Source of the DNA: Steroidobacteraceae bacterium
GTDB lineage: Bacteria; Pseudomonadota; Gammaproteobacteria; Steroidobacterales; Steroidobacteraceae
Assembly: GCA_019187495.1 (NCBI GenBank)
Contig: JABAQN010000049.1
Coordinates: 31,513-95,512, forward strand
Direction of reading: 5' to 3'
DNA length: 64,000 nt
The position numbers and the translations under genes are program-made. Shown here one piece after another: positions 9,457 through 17,853 of the stretch; position 1 is the stretch's first letter; every line of letters starts with the position of its first letter. The notes below the pieces were generated by a model, which worked only from the letters and a program-made list of their open reading frames with translations, did not search any database and was not told where the DNA came from.

Positions 9457-9515
9457 GGGCGCTATTCTGCCATCACCCGTTGCGCGCCGCCGCGCGCATC
9501 AACGAGAATCGGCCG

Positions 9516-9908
9516 ATGGCATGGGTGCACCTCGTGATCGCGCTGGCGCTGGTCGAGTACCTCTGCTTCGGAATGGCGGTCGGGAACGCCCGCGGCCGCT
9601 ACGGCGTGCGCGCGCCGGCGATCACCGGGAACGCCGATTTCGAGCGCTACTACCGCGTACAGGCGAACACGCTCGAGCTGCTCGTCATCCTGATCCCCGC
9701 GATGCTGCTGTTCGCGCTGTACATCGATCCGCTGTGGGCCGCGGGGCTCGGCGGCGTGTACGTGATCGGCCGGCTCGTCTACTTCGTCGGCTACACGCGC
9801 GCGGCGGAGCGCCGGCACATCGGCTTCGCGCTCTCGATGCTGCCGACCCTGGCGCTGCTCATCGGCGCGATCTTCGGAGCGCTGCGCGCTCTCGCCGCGC
9901 ACGGATGA
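9516..9908 (+). CDS. MAPEG family membrane protein
   Basis: This is a 130-residue four-helix membrane protein of the MAPEG superfamily, which includes eicosanoid and glutathione-metabolising enzymes. The family landmarks are RVQANTLELLVILIPAMLLF in helix 2 and the YVIGRLVYFVGYTRAAERRHIGF segment after helix 3. Bacterial members are mostly of unknown substrate, and glutathione-linked activity is only a possibility. The ATG at 9516 follows the divergent start of the SRPBCC gene. The 3' end overlaps the DedA gene tail-to-tail by 50 bases. Confidence 0.8.
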   Translation: MAWVHLVIALALVEYLCFGMAVGNARGRYGVRAPAITGNADFERYYRVQANTLELLVILIPAMLLFALYIDPLWAAGLGGVYVIGRLVYFVGYTRAAERRHIGFALSMLPTLALLIGAIFGALRALAAHG

Positions 9909-10527
9909 GCATCAGCCCCATCGGTATCACCGATACGACGATGATCAGCACGGTGACGAGACCGAAATTGCGCTTGATCCACGGCAGGTTGCCGAAGAGG
10001 TAGCCCGCGGCGATGAAGGCCGCGACCCAGCCGGCGCCGCCGGCGATGTTGTAGGCCTGGAAGCGCCAGTACGGCATGCGACCGATGCCCGCGACGAACG
10101 GCGCGAAGGTGCGCACGATCGGCACGAAGCGCGACAGCACGATCGTCATCGGCCCGTAGCGGCGGAAATAGTCCTCGGTCTCGCGCAGGTATTCGACCTT
10201 GAGGAAGCGGTAGCGGCCGCTGAAGGCGGGCGGGCCGATGCGCGCGCCGATCGCGTAGTTGGCCGTGTTGCCGAGGATGGCCGCGGCGCCGAGCGACAGG
10301 ACGAGCGCGGTCGGTGTCAGCGTGCCGCTCGTGTCGACGGCCGCGAGCGCGCCGAGCGCAAACAGCAGCGAGTCGCCCGGCAGGAACGGCGTGACGACGA
10401 ATCCGGTCTCGGCGAAGACCACGAGGAAGACGATCGCGTAGATCCACACATCGAAACGCACCAGCAACTCGACCAGGTGCCGGTCGAGGTGCAGCACGAA
10501 ATCGACGAGCGCCTGCAGCAGTTCCAA
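9859..10527 (-). CDS. DedA family (VTT/SNARE-associated domain) membrane protein
   Basis: This is an inner-membrane protein of the DedA family, implicated in lipid carrier or phospholipid flipping and envelope homeostasis. At 222 residues it has the normal length. Visible motifs are ETGFVVTPFLPGDSLLFALG, the re-entrant loop signature, and SRFVPIVRTFAPFVAGIGRMPYWRFQAYNIAGG, the second family signature with the conserved Arg and Gly residues. The C-terminus is basic. The gene lies three bases downstream of ctpA on the same strand, so it is likely read from the same transcript. Confidence 0.9.
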   Translation of the reverse strand: MELLQALVDFVLHLDRHLVELLVRFDVWIYAIVFLVVFAETGFVVTPFLPGDSLLFALGALAAVDTSGTLTPTALVLSLGAAAILGNTANYAIGARIGPPAFSGRYRFLKVEYLRETEDYFRRYGPMTIVLSRFVPIVRTFAPFVAGIGRMPYWRFQAYNIAGGAGWVAAFIAAGYLFGNLPWIKRNFGLVTVLIIVVSVIPMGLMLIRARRERAALRRSRR

Positions 10528-10530
10528 TCG

Positions 10531-11748
10531 TCAGGGCGCGGCGCGCGCGAGACGGCGCCGCGATTTCAGCGCATCGAGCGCGATGCGCACTTCCCGGTCT
10601 TGCGCGGCGACCGCGGTATCGGGCGTGGTCTCCTTGCCGTCGATCACGATGTCGGGCGCGATGCCCTTGTCCTGGATCGAGGCGCCGGAGGGCGTGAAGT
10701 AGCGCGAGGTCGTGAGCTTCACCGCGCGACCGTTCGACAGCGGCATCACGGTCTGCACCGACCCCTTGCCGTAGGTGGTGCGGCCCGCGAGCAGCGCGCG
10801 CTTGTGGTCCTTGAGCGCGCCCGCGAGGATTTCCGCCGCGGACGCCGATGCACCGTTCACGAGCACGACCATGGGGGCGCCGGCCAGGTCATCACCCGGT
10901 GAGGCCTCCATCCGGAACCGCGAATCCGGCGTGCGCCCTTCGGCCGTGACGATGATGCCTGAGTCGAGGAACGTGTCCGACACCTCGACGGCCGATTCGA
11001 GCACGCCGCCCGGATTGTTGCGCAGATCGAGCACGAGGCCGGAAAGGGCGCCGTGCGAGGCGCGTTCCAGGTCCGCGAGCGCGCGATGCACGTCGCCCGC
11101 CGTCGTCTCGCTGAAATTCGTGATGCGAAGATATCCAAAGCCCGGCTCGAGCATCGCGTGCTCGACGCTGTGCACCGCAACCTGGGCGCGCTGCAGCGGC
11201 ACTTCGATCGGCGCCGGCGTGCCGGCGCGCGCCAGCGTGAGCGTCACGCGGCTGCCGGCCGGACCGCGCATGCGCTCGATCGCGTGATCGACGTCGGTGC
11301 CGATCTTCTCGCCGTCGATCGCGACGATCAGGTCGCCGGCGCGGATGCCGGCGCGGAAGGCCGGTGAACCCTCGATCGGGCGCAGCACCTGGATGCCGGA
11401 CGATCCCGCCGTCACCTCGATGCCGACGCCCGGATAGGAGCCGGTCGTGCTCGCCCGGATCTCTTCATACTCATCCGCATCGAGGAACGAGGAGTGCGGG
11501 TCGAGCGCGCCCACCATGCCGCGGATCGCATTGTCCATCAGCGTGTGATCATCGACGCCGTCGACATAGTCCCGTTTGACTCGCTCGAGCACCTCCGCGA
11601 GGAGGCGCGCATCTTCCCAGGGCAGCACGGAATCCGCCGGCACCGGGGCGCCCCGCAGGTCGGCGAGCACGTTGCCCGTCATCGAGGCGGAGAAGCCGAG
11701 AACGGCTCCCGTCGCCAGGGCCAGGATCGTGCGGGAACGGACGTGCAT
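10531..11748 (-). CDS. ctpA: S41 family carboxyl-terminal processing protease
   Basis: This is an exported serine protease of the CtpA/Prc class that trims envelope proteins, often peptidoglycan hydrolases and their partners. The order is signal anchor (residues 1-30), S41 N-terminal domain, PDZ domain (about 95-180; the GVGIEV and IRAGDLIVAIDG elements), then the protease core. NGASASAAEIL (about 299-308) holds the nucleophile serine and GKGSVQ supplies the general-base Lys328. I took the ATG at 11748; the frame is open upstream but runs into the EAL gene without a signal peptide. It sits in a minus-strand run with EnvC, separated from it by the EAL gene; ctpA near envC is common in gammaproteobacteria. 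Confidence 0.92.
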   Translation of the reverse strand: MHVRSRTILALATGAVLGFSASMTGNVLADLRGAPVPADSVLPWEDARLLAEVLERVKRDYVDGVDDHTLMDNAIRGMVGALDPHSSFLDADEYEEIRASTTGSYPGVGIEVTAGSSGIQVLRPIEGSPAFRAGIRAGDLIVAIDGEKIGTDVDHAIERMRGPAGSRVTLTLARAGTPAPIEVPLQRAQVAVHSVEHAMLEPGFGYLRITNFSETTAGDVHRALADLERASHGALSGLVLDLRNNPGGVLESAVEVSDTFLDSGIIVTAEGRTPDSRFRMEASPGDDLAGAPMVVLVNGASASAAEILAGALKDHKRALLAGRTTYGKGSVQTVMPLSNGRAVKLTTSRYFTPSGASIQDKGIAPDIVIDGKETTPDTAVAAQDREVRIALDALKSRRRLARAAP

Positions 11749-11812
11749 GGTCTGATTACTACACAGGCGGCGACCGGCGGCAAGTTTCCGGGGCGCGGTC
11801 CAGGCAAGACCC

Positions 11813-14059
11813 CTAGTGCAGCCCCGGGGCGGGCTGCGCGACCACTTCGGGGAGCGGCGCGGACACCCGATCGAGCGCCGCGGGAAGGTCGGCGAGCACG
11901 TCCGTGAGCGGCACCGGCCGGCCGATCGAAAAGCCCTGTCCGTAGTCGACGCCGAGCGCCGCGATGCGCTCGCGGATCGGGTCGGTTTCGACATACTCGG
12001 CGACGGTCACCATCTGCATCGACCGCGCGAGCTGCGCGACGGCCTGCACCAGCGATTCCGAACGCACGTCGCGCAGGATGTCGCGCACGAAGCTGCCATC
12101 GATCTTGAGCATGGACACCGGGAGCTGCCGCAGGTACGCGAGCGAGGACAGTCCCGTGCCGAAATCGTCGAGCGCGACGCCGCAGCCGAGCTTGCGCAGT
12201 CGCCGCATCAGCACTTCGGCGCGCGCGAGGTTCGCAATCGTCGCGCTCTCGGTGAGCTCGAAGCACAGGGAAGCCGGCGGCAGGCCGCTCGCCTCGATGC
12301 GCGAGACGAGTTCATCGGCGAACTCGGGGTCGTTCAAAGACTGCCCGGAGAAGTTGATCGCGAACACCGCCTGGCTCGCCGTGATCGCGGCGGCGTGCGT
12401 GCGCAGTTGCGCGAGCGCGTGCTCGATGACCCAGCGGTCGATCGTCGGCATCAACTGGTAGCGATTGGCCGCCGACAGGAAACGGTCGGGCCCGACCGTC
12501 TGGCCGTCGTCATCGATCATGCGCAGCAGCAACTCGAAATGCGGCGGAAAGCCCCGCGCGGCATCGAGCGGCTGGATGAACTGCGCGTCGAGGCGCAGGC
12601 GGTCTTCGGCGACGGCCGCGCGCAGGGACGCGGCGATCGTGATGTCGGTGAAACGCCGCACGACGCTCTCGTCCGTGGCCTGGTAGGCCTCGGCGCGGTT
12701 GCGACCACGATCCTTGGCTGCCTTGCACGCGGACTCGGCCGCCGCGAGGGCGTGGGTCAACTCGCCGTCCGGCTGCGCAAGCTCGGCGACCCCGATGCTG
12801 AGCGAAACGCGCGAGCGCTCGTCTCCCTGTACGGCCGCGAGCTGGGTGGCCGATTCGCACCAGGAGCCCGCGAGCTCGAGCGCGGCCTCGAGACTGCCCG
12901 GCATGGCGACGGCGAAGCGGTCGCCCGAAATGCGCGCCGCCACCGCGCCCGGCGGCAGGCGCCGGCGCATCATGTCGGCGAGCATCGAGAGCAGCAGGTC
13001 GCCGACGTGCATGCCGAAGTTCTCGTTGACGAGATGCAGCTGGTCGACGTCGATGTACAGCACCGCGAGAACCTTGGGCCTGTCCTTGCGCGCCAGCATG
13101 TCGCCCACGCGCAGCTCGAACGCCGGGCGATTCAGCAGCCCGGTCATCGCGTCGTAGCTCGATTCGATGATCATCGATGCCTTGCGGGTGAGGACATCGA
13201 CCAGCCGCGCCTCGCGATCGGTGAAATCGGCGGCGACCTCGTGCCGATAGAGCGCGAAGATGCCGATCGGCCGCCCCGCGGCGTTGCGCAACGAACAGGA
13301 CAGGATCTTGTAAGGCAGCGTGCCGAAAGCGGAATTCTGCGCCAGCCGGTTCATGATCAGCGGATCCCGGCGCACCTGCGCGAGCGACAGCAGGTGACGA
13401 TGGGTCTGCGCCAGCAGGCGGCCGTCCGCCGGATCGGCCTGCGACATCCGGAACAGCACCAGGCTCTTTTCCGGCACGAGCACGGCGGCGAGCGCACAGC
13501 CGAGGTGCGCAACCGCGTTCTCGAGGATCACTCGCAGCACCGACGAGTCATCACCGGGACGCGCGCCATCGCGGCTCGACACCGCCAGCACGAGTTCGAG
13601 ATCCCGATCCCGCGCGGTCAGGTTCTCGGTCAGGTAGTCGATGCTGTGGCGCGAGATCAACTCGCGGCGCAGGCACTCGAGCGCCGGCCGGATGAGCGCG
13701 TGCACGAACGAGAACGAGCGCTGGTCGCCCTCGTTCGACGCACGGCACTGGATCGCGACCACGGCAACCAGCCCGTGCGTGCTCTCGTCACGCAGCCAGC
13801 ACAGGTAGAGTGGGACGTCGCCTTCGAGTACCCGCAGCTGGCCGTGCGCGGATGCATCGCCCGCGGCATCCGCGAGCGTCTGTTCCACCGCCTGCACGAG
13901 TTCGGGCCAGATCGCCGTTTCGTTCGACCAGCGCAGCGTCGCGTGCACGTCGAACACGGCGATGCTCGCGGCGCGCGGCATCAGCGAACGCACGAGCTGT
14001 GCGTACGGTTCGAGCGACGCCCAGCGGTTCGAAAGCTGGTTTTCGGCTGGCGTGGACAT
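11813..14059 (-). CDS. Degenerate GGDEF plus EAL domain protein (probable c-di-GMP phosphodiesterase)
   Basis: This 748-residue protein has a sensor-like N-terminal half, then a GGDEF domain starting near YDAMTGLLNRPAFE, then an EAL domain. The GGDEF signature has decayed to SGDRF, so cyclase activity is unlikely. The EAL motif reads ELL within FELLLRM. The other phosphodiesterase landmarks are kept: NFSGQSLND, FELTES, LDDFGTGLSSLAYLRQLP with the metal-binding Asp pair, the Lys in LKIDGSFV and the Glu in TVAEYVE. It would therefore cleave c-di-GMP or act as a receptor. The ATG at 14059 has an AGGAAGCAGCAGG ribosome site; an earlier ATG at 14122 is possible. No membrane segment is evident. Confidence 0.85.
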   Translation of the reverse strand: MSTPAENQLSNRWASLEPYAQLVRSLMPRAASIAVFDVHATLRWSNETAIWPELVQAVEQTLADAAGDASAHGQLRVLEGDVPLYLCWLRDESTHGLVAVVAIQCRASNEGDQRSFSFVHALIRPALECLRRELISRHSIDYLTENLTARDRDLELVLAVSSRDGARPGDDSSVLRVILENAVAHLGCALAAVLVPEKSLVLFRMSQADPADGRLLAQTHRHLLSLAQVRRDPLIMNRLAQNSAFGTLPYKILSCSLRNAAGRPIGIFALYRHEVAADFTDREARLVDVLTRKASMIIESSYDAMTGLLNRPAFELRVGDMLARKDRPKVLAVLYIDVDQLHLVNENFGMHVGDLLLSMLADMMRRRLPPGAVAARISGDRFAVAMPGSLEAALELAGSWCESATQLAAVQGDERSRVSLSIGVAELAQPDGELTHALAAAESACKAAKDRGRNRAEAYQATDESVVRRFTDITIAASLRAAVAEDRLRLDAQFIQPLDAARGFPPHFELLLRMIDDDGQTVGPDRFLSAANRYQLMPTIDRWVIEHALAQLRTHAAAITASQAVFAINFSGQSLNDPEFADELVSRIEASGLPPASLCFELTESATIANLARAEVLMRRLRKLGCGVALDDFGTGLSSLAYLRQLPVSMLKIDGSFVRDILRDVRSESLVQAVAQLARSMQMVTVAEYVETDPIRERIAALGVDYGQGFSIGRPVPLTDVLADLPAALDRVSAPLPEVVAQPAPGLH

Positions 14060-14239
14060 CCTGCTGCTTCCCTGGCGTGGGGCGCACCATGACATACCGC
14101 GCCGCATCGGCGTGTTGATCAAGTTGGCGTTTCGTCGCGACGGGATCGTCCCGTGATTCTCGCCGCCGCAGGCCGTTCGGGTGGCATGCCGAATCGGGGG
14201 AGAATGACCGGAAATGTGTGAGGGGGATCACATGACGGG

Positions 14240-14343
14240 GCGAACAGCGGGCGGCGGACAGCGGGCAGCCAGAACCGCGCTGCGCGCGTCCGGCCTCCCG
14301 CAGCGCGCGAGCGCGCTCTGGCTGCCCGCCGTCCGCTGTCCGC
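14240..14343. repeat. Dispersed palindromic repeat, copy A
   Basis: Two inverted arms of about 30 bases frame a GC-rich centre: the left arm contains gcgaacagcgggcggcgg...gcagccaga and the right arm contains tctggctgcccgcc...ctgtccgc. It fills the gap just after the envC stop. Related copies occur at 17751-17853, 49243-49282 and 54311-54430, and a half-copy lies inside yidC at 51785-51817. It may form a large hairpin at the end of the envC transcript. The rest of the gap, 14060-14239, shows nothing I can name. Confidence 0.6.
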
Positions 14344-14349
14344 TTCCCC

Positions 14350-15513
14350 TTACGGCCTCGCTTGCCGGAACCAGGGCGCGGGATCGATCGGCTTGCCGCC
14401 GCGGCGGATCTCGAAATAGAGCTCCGGGCGACTGCGGCCCCCGCTGTCGCCGGCGGCGGCGATCGTGTCGCCGGGCGCAACGCGCTCACCCACCGCCTTG
14501 TAGAGCTGGTCGTTGTGGCCGTAGAGACTGAGATAACCGCCGCCGTGGTCGACGATCGTGAGCAGACCGAGCCCCGGCAGCCAGTCGGCGTAGGCGATGC
14601 GGCCGCTCGCGATGCTGTGCACCGGCGCACCGCGTTCGGTCGCGATCATGACGCCGTCCCACTTGATGGCGCCGGCCCGCACCGTGCCGTAGGTCGCCAC
14701 GAGCTTGCCGGCCGCGGGCCACGCCAGCTTGCCGCGCAGCTTCGCGAACGGGGCTGTCGCGTCCACCGGGAACTGTTCGAGCGCGCGGCGCAGCTCGCGG
14801 ACCAGCTTCTCGAGCGCGCCTTGCTCGCTGCGCAGTTGCGCGAGCGTCGCCGCCCGGGAGCGCGACTCCGACTCGAGTTCGGCGAGCGCGCGGCTGCGTT
14901 CGGTGCGCGCGGCCTCGAGGCGACCGAGCTGTGATTTCTGTTGCGACTCGAGCCCGGTGAGCCGTGCCTCTTCCTCTTCGAGCCTCGCATCGAGCGCGGC
15001 GATTTCCGCGACGCGCAGCCGGATCCCCGCGATCCGGTCGGCCCGCGCGCGACCGAAGTAGCTGTAGTAGGCGAACATGCGCCCGGCGCGGGCCGGATCC
15101 TCCTGGTTGAGCAGCAGCTTGAGCGGCTCCTCGCGGCCGATCAGGTACGCCCCTCGCAATTCGTTGCCGAGCTCCTGTTGCTCGGCCTCGAGCGCGGCGA
15201 CCCGGTCGGCCCGGTCGCGCGCGAGCGCCGCACGCCTCGCGGTGCGTTCGGCCCGCTCGCCCCGCAGCCGGGCGAGCTCGGCGCGCGCATCGGCAACCGA
15301 GACTTCCGCCGCGCGCAGATTGCGCGTCAGCTTGTTGCGATCGACCGAATCACGCTTCACCTGGGCGGCGATCTTCGCGATCTCGGCCTTGACTTCCTTG
15401 AGATCGGCTTCGGCCTGCGCCGCCTTGCGGCCCGTCTGCGCCCCGGCCGCCCCCGCCGCGACGAGCGCGAGCAGCAGGGCGCAGAGGGACGGCAGAACCA
15501 CGGGATTTCGCAT
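14350..15513 (-). CDS. envC: Murein hydrolase activator EnvC (degenerate LytM domain)
   Basis: This is a periplasmic activator of the septal amidases AmiA/AmiB, needed for daughter-cell separation. It has a signal peptide (residues 1-26, ending AGAQ), a long coiled coil (about 27-255, repeated Glu/Arg/Ala heptads), and then a LytM/M23 domain. In the LytM domain the zinc-binding His and Asp are missing: IKWDGVMI stands where active enzymes have HxGxD. This is as in E. coli EnvC, which activates amidases but does not cut. The end ELYFEIRRGGKPIDPAPW is diagnostic. The 387-residue length is slightly shorter than the E. coli protein. It starts divergently from the rhodanese operon. Confidence 0.93.
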   Translation of the reverse strand: MRNPVVLPSLCALLLALVAAGAAGAQTGRKAAQAEADLKEVKAEIAKIAAQVKRDSVDRNKLTRNLRAAEVSVADARAELARLRGERAERTARRAALARDRADRVAALEAEQQELGNELRGAYLIGREEPLKLLLNQEDPARAGRMFAYYSYFGRARADRIAGIRLRVAEIAALDARLEEEEARLTGLESQQKSQLGRLEAARTERSRALAELESESRSRAATLAQLRSEQGALEKLVRELRRALEQFPVDATAPFAKLRGKLAWPAAGKLVATYGTVRAGAIKWDGVMIATERGAPVHSIASGRIAYADWLPGLGLLTIVDHGGGYLSLYGHNDQLYKAVGERVAPGDTIAAAGDSGGRSRPELYFEIRRGGKPIDPAPWFRQARP

Positions 15514-15541
15514 CGAGTCTAGTCTAGCGCAGCGCCCCCGC

Positions 15542-15547
15542 TATAAT
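15542..15547 (+). promoter_or_regulatory. Predicted -10 element for the yibN-like/grxC/secB/gpsA operon
   Basis: A perfect TATAAT lies 31 bases before the rhodanese ATG, followed by a GC-rich discriminator (tcgcggcc). No good -35 hexamer is seen at the usual spacing. The same core, ctata(a/c)ttcgcggcc, precedes glyQ, which supports a real housekeeping promoter type in this genome. Confidence 0.45.
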
Positions 15548-15578
15548 TCGCGGCCCTTTCCCGAGGATCGCGCCCGTC

Positions 15579-16007
15579 ATGCAGCAGCTGGTCGAGTACG
15601 CCGCCCGCCATCCGTGGCTCGTGAGTGCGACGGCGCTCATGCTCGTGATGGTGATCCTCTACGAATTGCGCGAGCGCTCCAACGCGTTCGCGGCGGTGTC
15701 GCCGCAGGATGCGATCCGGCTGATGAACCAGCATGCGCTCGTGCTCGATATCCGCTCGCCCGAGGAGTACGCCGCGGGCCATGTCGGCGGTGCGAGGCAC
15801 CTGCCGTCGGCCGACATCCTGAAAGCCGGTGAAACCCTGAAAAAGTACCTCGAGAAGCCGGTCATCGTCTACGACGAGCGTGGTGGACTCGGGGCCGCCG
15901 CCGCGCGCCAGCTCGCGGCGCAGGGATTCAGGAAGGCGGTGACCTTGCGGGGCGGCCTCGCCGCATGGCGCACCGAGAACCTGCCGGTCACCAAAGGCGC
16001 GAAGTGA
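15579..16007 (+). CDS. Membrane-anchored rhodanese-like protein (YibN-like), catalytic Cys absent
   Basis: This is a 142-residue protein with one N-terminal membrane helix (about 12-28) and a cytoplasmic rhodanese domain. The domain motifs VLDIRSPEEYAAGHVGGARHLP and LRGGLAAWRTENLPV are clear. The active-site loop, however, reads VIVYDERGGLG and has no cysteine, so sulfur transfer is unlikely. It is the first gene of a four-gene set with grxC, secB and gpsA, the same order as yibN-grxC-secB-gpsA in E. coli. The stop overlaps the grxC GTG start. The role is not established; the conserved linkage to SecB suggests a part in membrane-protein biogenesis, which is inference. Confidence 0.88.
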   Translation: MQQLVEYAARHPWLVSATALMLVMVILYELRERSNAFAAVSPQDAIRLMNQHALVLDIRSPEEYAAGHVGGARHLPSADILKAGETLKKYLEKPVIVYDERGGLGAAAARQLAAQGFRKAVTLRGGLAAWRTENLPVTKGAK

Positions 16008-16267
16008 CGACGCCGAAGGTCGTGATGTACGGCGCGAGCTGGTGTCCCTACTGCGCGCGGGCGCGTAAGCTCCTCGCCGCGAAAGGCGTCACGTTCGAGG
16101 AAATCGATGTCGATGCGACGGGGCGCGAGGAGATGATCCGTCGCAGCGGCCGGAACACGGTACCCCAGATTTTCATCGGCGACACGCACGTCGGCGGATC
16201 GGACGATCTCCACGCGCTCGAGGCCGCCGGCAAACTGGACCCATTACTCGGGAGATCCCCATCGTGA
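16004..16267 (+). CDS. grxC: Glutaredoxin 3
   Basis: This is a small cytoplasmic dithiol glutaredoxin that reduces protein disulfides using glutathione. The CPYC active site is at residues 14-17 (ASWCPYCARA), followed by the NTVPQIFIGDTHVGGSDDL segment with the cis-Pro glutathione site. At 87 residues it is of GrxC length. It starts with GTG at 16004, overlapping the rhodanese stop (GTGA); the longer frame upstream is rhodanese coding sequence. The stop in turn overlaps the GTG of secB. Confidence 0.95.
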   Translation: MTTPKVVMYGASWCPYCARARKLLAAKGVTFEEIDVDATGREEMIRRSGRNTVPQIFIGDTHVGGSDDLHALEAAGKLDPLLGRSPS

Positions 16268-16731
16268 GCACTGAACCCCCCGCCACCACGGCCGATGAAT
16301 CCGCACCGCAACTGGCGCTGCAGATCGTGTACCTGAAGGATTGCTCATTCGAATCGCCGCAGGGGCCCCGCGTCGAGGACAACTGGAATCCGCAGATCAA
16401 CCTCGACCTGAACACCACGGTCAACGTGCTCGCCGACGACCTGCGCGAAGTGCTGCTCACCGTCACGGTGTCGGCGAAGCAGGGCGACAAGACGGCGTTC
16501 CTCGTCGAGGTGAAGCAGGCGGGCGCGTTCGTGATGCGCAATCTCTCCGAGGAGGACATGAAGCGCGCACTGTCGAGCGTATGCCCGGGCGTGCTGTTTC
16601 CGTATGCGCGCGCGGCGGTGTCGAGCCTCGTGACCCAGGGCGGCTTTCCGCAGTTCCTGCTGCCGCCGGTGAACTTCGAAGCGCTCTACGCGCGCTCGCT
16701 CGCCGACGCGCTCAAGGCGACGAAGAACTGA
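16264..16731 (+). CDS. secB: Protein-export chaperone SecB
   Basis: This is a tetrameric cytoplasmic chaperone that keeps secretory precursors unfolded and hands them to SecA. The 155-residue product carries the SecB core: LQIVYLKDCSFESPQ at the start, VTVSAKQGDKTAFLVEVKQAGAF in the middle, and CPGVLFPYARAAVSSLVTQGGFPQFLLPPVNFEALYA near the end, followed by an acidic-to-neutral tail. It starts with GTG, overlapping the grxC stop by GTGA. gpsA begins one base after the stop, so the whole set is translationally coupled. Confidence 0.96.
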   Translation: MSTEPPATTADESAPQLALQIVYLKDCSFESPQGPRVEDNWNPQINLDLNTTVNVLADDLREVLLTVTVSAKQGDKTAFLVEVKQAGAFVMRNLSEEDMKRALSSVCPGVLFPYARAAVSSLVTQGGFPQFLLPPVNFEALYARSLADALKATKN

Positions 16732-16732
16732 C

Positions 16733-17758
16733 GTGGCCGCGGCCACGACGCCGCGCGCGCCGATCGCAGTGCTCGGCGCAGGATCCTGGGGGACCGCGCT
16801 CGCGATCCAGTTCGCCCGCGCGGGACACGGGGTACGTCTCTGGAGTCGCGATGCGGCGAGCCTCGCCCGCATGGGCAGCGCGCGTCACAACGCGCGCTAC
16901 CTGCCGGACGCGCGCTTCCCGCCGGACCTGCACGTCGAACCCGATCTCGGCCTCGCGCTGCGTGGCACGCGTGACGCGATCATCGTCGTGCCGAGCCACG
17001 CCTTTCGCGGCGTGCTCGGCCAGGTTGCGCAGCGTATCGATCCGGACTGCGGCATTGCGTGGGCGACCAAGGGCTTCGAGCTGTCGACCGGCCTGCTGCC
17101 GCACCAGGTCGCGGGCGAAGTGCTGGGCGCACGCCGCAAGCTCGCCGTGCTGTCGGGACCGACGTTCGCGAAGGAAGTCGGCGCCGGCCTGCCGACCGCG
17201 ATGACGATCGCCTCGCTGGACGAGGCCTTCGCGCTTCGCCTCGCGGAGGACATTGCGTCCGAGAAGTTCCGTGCCTACACGTCCACCGACATCATCGGCG
17301 TCGAGACGGGCGGCGCCGTGAAGAACGTGCTCGCCGTCGGCGCAGGACTGTCGGACGGCCTCGGATTCGGCGCGAATACGCGCATCGCACTCATCACGCG
17401 CGGCCTCGCGGAGATGATGCGTCTCGGTGTCGCGCTCGGCGCGCGCAGCGAAACCTTCATGGGCCTCGCCGGCCTCGGCGATCTCGTGCTCACCTGCACC
17501 GACGACCAGTCGCGCAACCGCCGTTTCGGATTGCTGCTGGCGGGCGGCGCGACCGCCGACGAAGCGCTGGGCCGGATCGGCCAGGTGGTCGAAGGCTATC
17601 CGGCTGCCCGCGCGGTGTACGCCGTCGCGCAGCGCAAGGGCGTTTCGATGCCGATCGTCGCGGGCATACACCGCACGCTCTACGACGGCGTGCCCGCCGC
17701 GGAAGTGGTGCGGGAGCTGATGACGAGGCCGGTGCGCGCCGAAGTTGACAGCGAATAG
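16733..17758 (+). CDS. gpsA: NAD(P)-dependent glycerol-3-phosphate dehydrogenase
   Basis: This enzyme reduces dihydroxyacetone phosphate to sn-glycerol 3-phosphate for phospholipid synthesis. The N-terminal nucleotide-binding motif GAGSWGTALA, the GATKGFE-like segment (ATKGFELSTG), the catalytic Lys region ETGGAVKNVLAVGAG, and GLAGLGDLVLTC are all present. The length of 341 residues is normal. The GTG start sits one base past secB. The last few codons run into a dispersed palindromic repeat at 17751, so the C-terminus may have been altered by it. Confidence 0.96.
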   Translation: MAAATTPRAPIAVLGAGSWGTALAIQFARAGHGVRLWSRDAASLARMGSARHNARYLPDARFPPDLHVEPDLGLALRGTRDAIIVVPSHAFRGVLGQVAQRIDPDCGIAWATKGFELSTGLLPHQVAGEVLGARRKLAVLSGPTFAKEVGAGLPTAMTIASLDEAFALRLAEDIASEKFRAYTSTDIIGVETGGAVKNVLAVGAGLSDGLGFGANTRIALITRGLAEMMRLGVALGARSETFMGLAGLGDLVLTCTDDQSRNRRFGLLLAGGATADEALGRIGQVVEGYPAARAVYAVAQRKGVSMPIVAGIHRTLYDGVPAAEVVRELMTRPVRAEVDSE

Positions 17759-17853
17759 CGCGCAGCGAACAGCCGGCAGCCAGAGGCACGCCGCGCCCGC
17801 ATCGCGCTTTCTACCGGTCTGGCTGTCCGCTGTCAGCCGCCCGCCGTTCGCTT
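17751..17853. repeat. Dispersed palindromic repeat, copy B
   Basis: Two inverted arms (left gcgaacagccggcagccagag; right tctggctgtccgctgtcagc) bridge the ends of gpsA and of the convergent symporter gene. The right arm is translated as the last residues of the symporter, and the left arm touches the last codons of gpsA. Related to copies at 14240, 49243 and 54311. Between convergent genes it could act as a bidirectional terminator. Confidence 0.6.

Noticed and set aside
11816..14092. 758-codon plus-strand frame opposite the EAL protein
   Set aside because: The minus-strand product has the conserved EAL-domain landmarks; the plus-strand one is low-complexity Arg/His-rich sequence.
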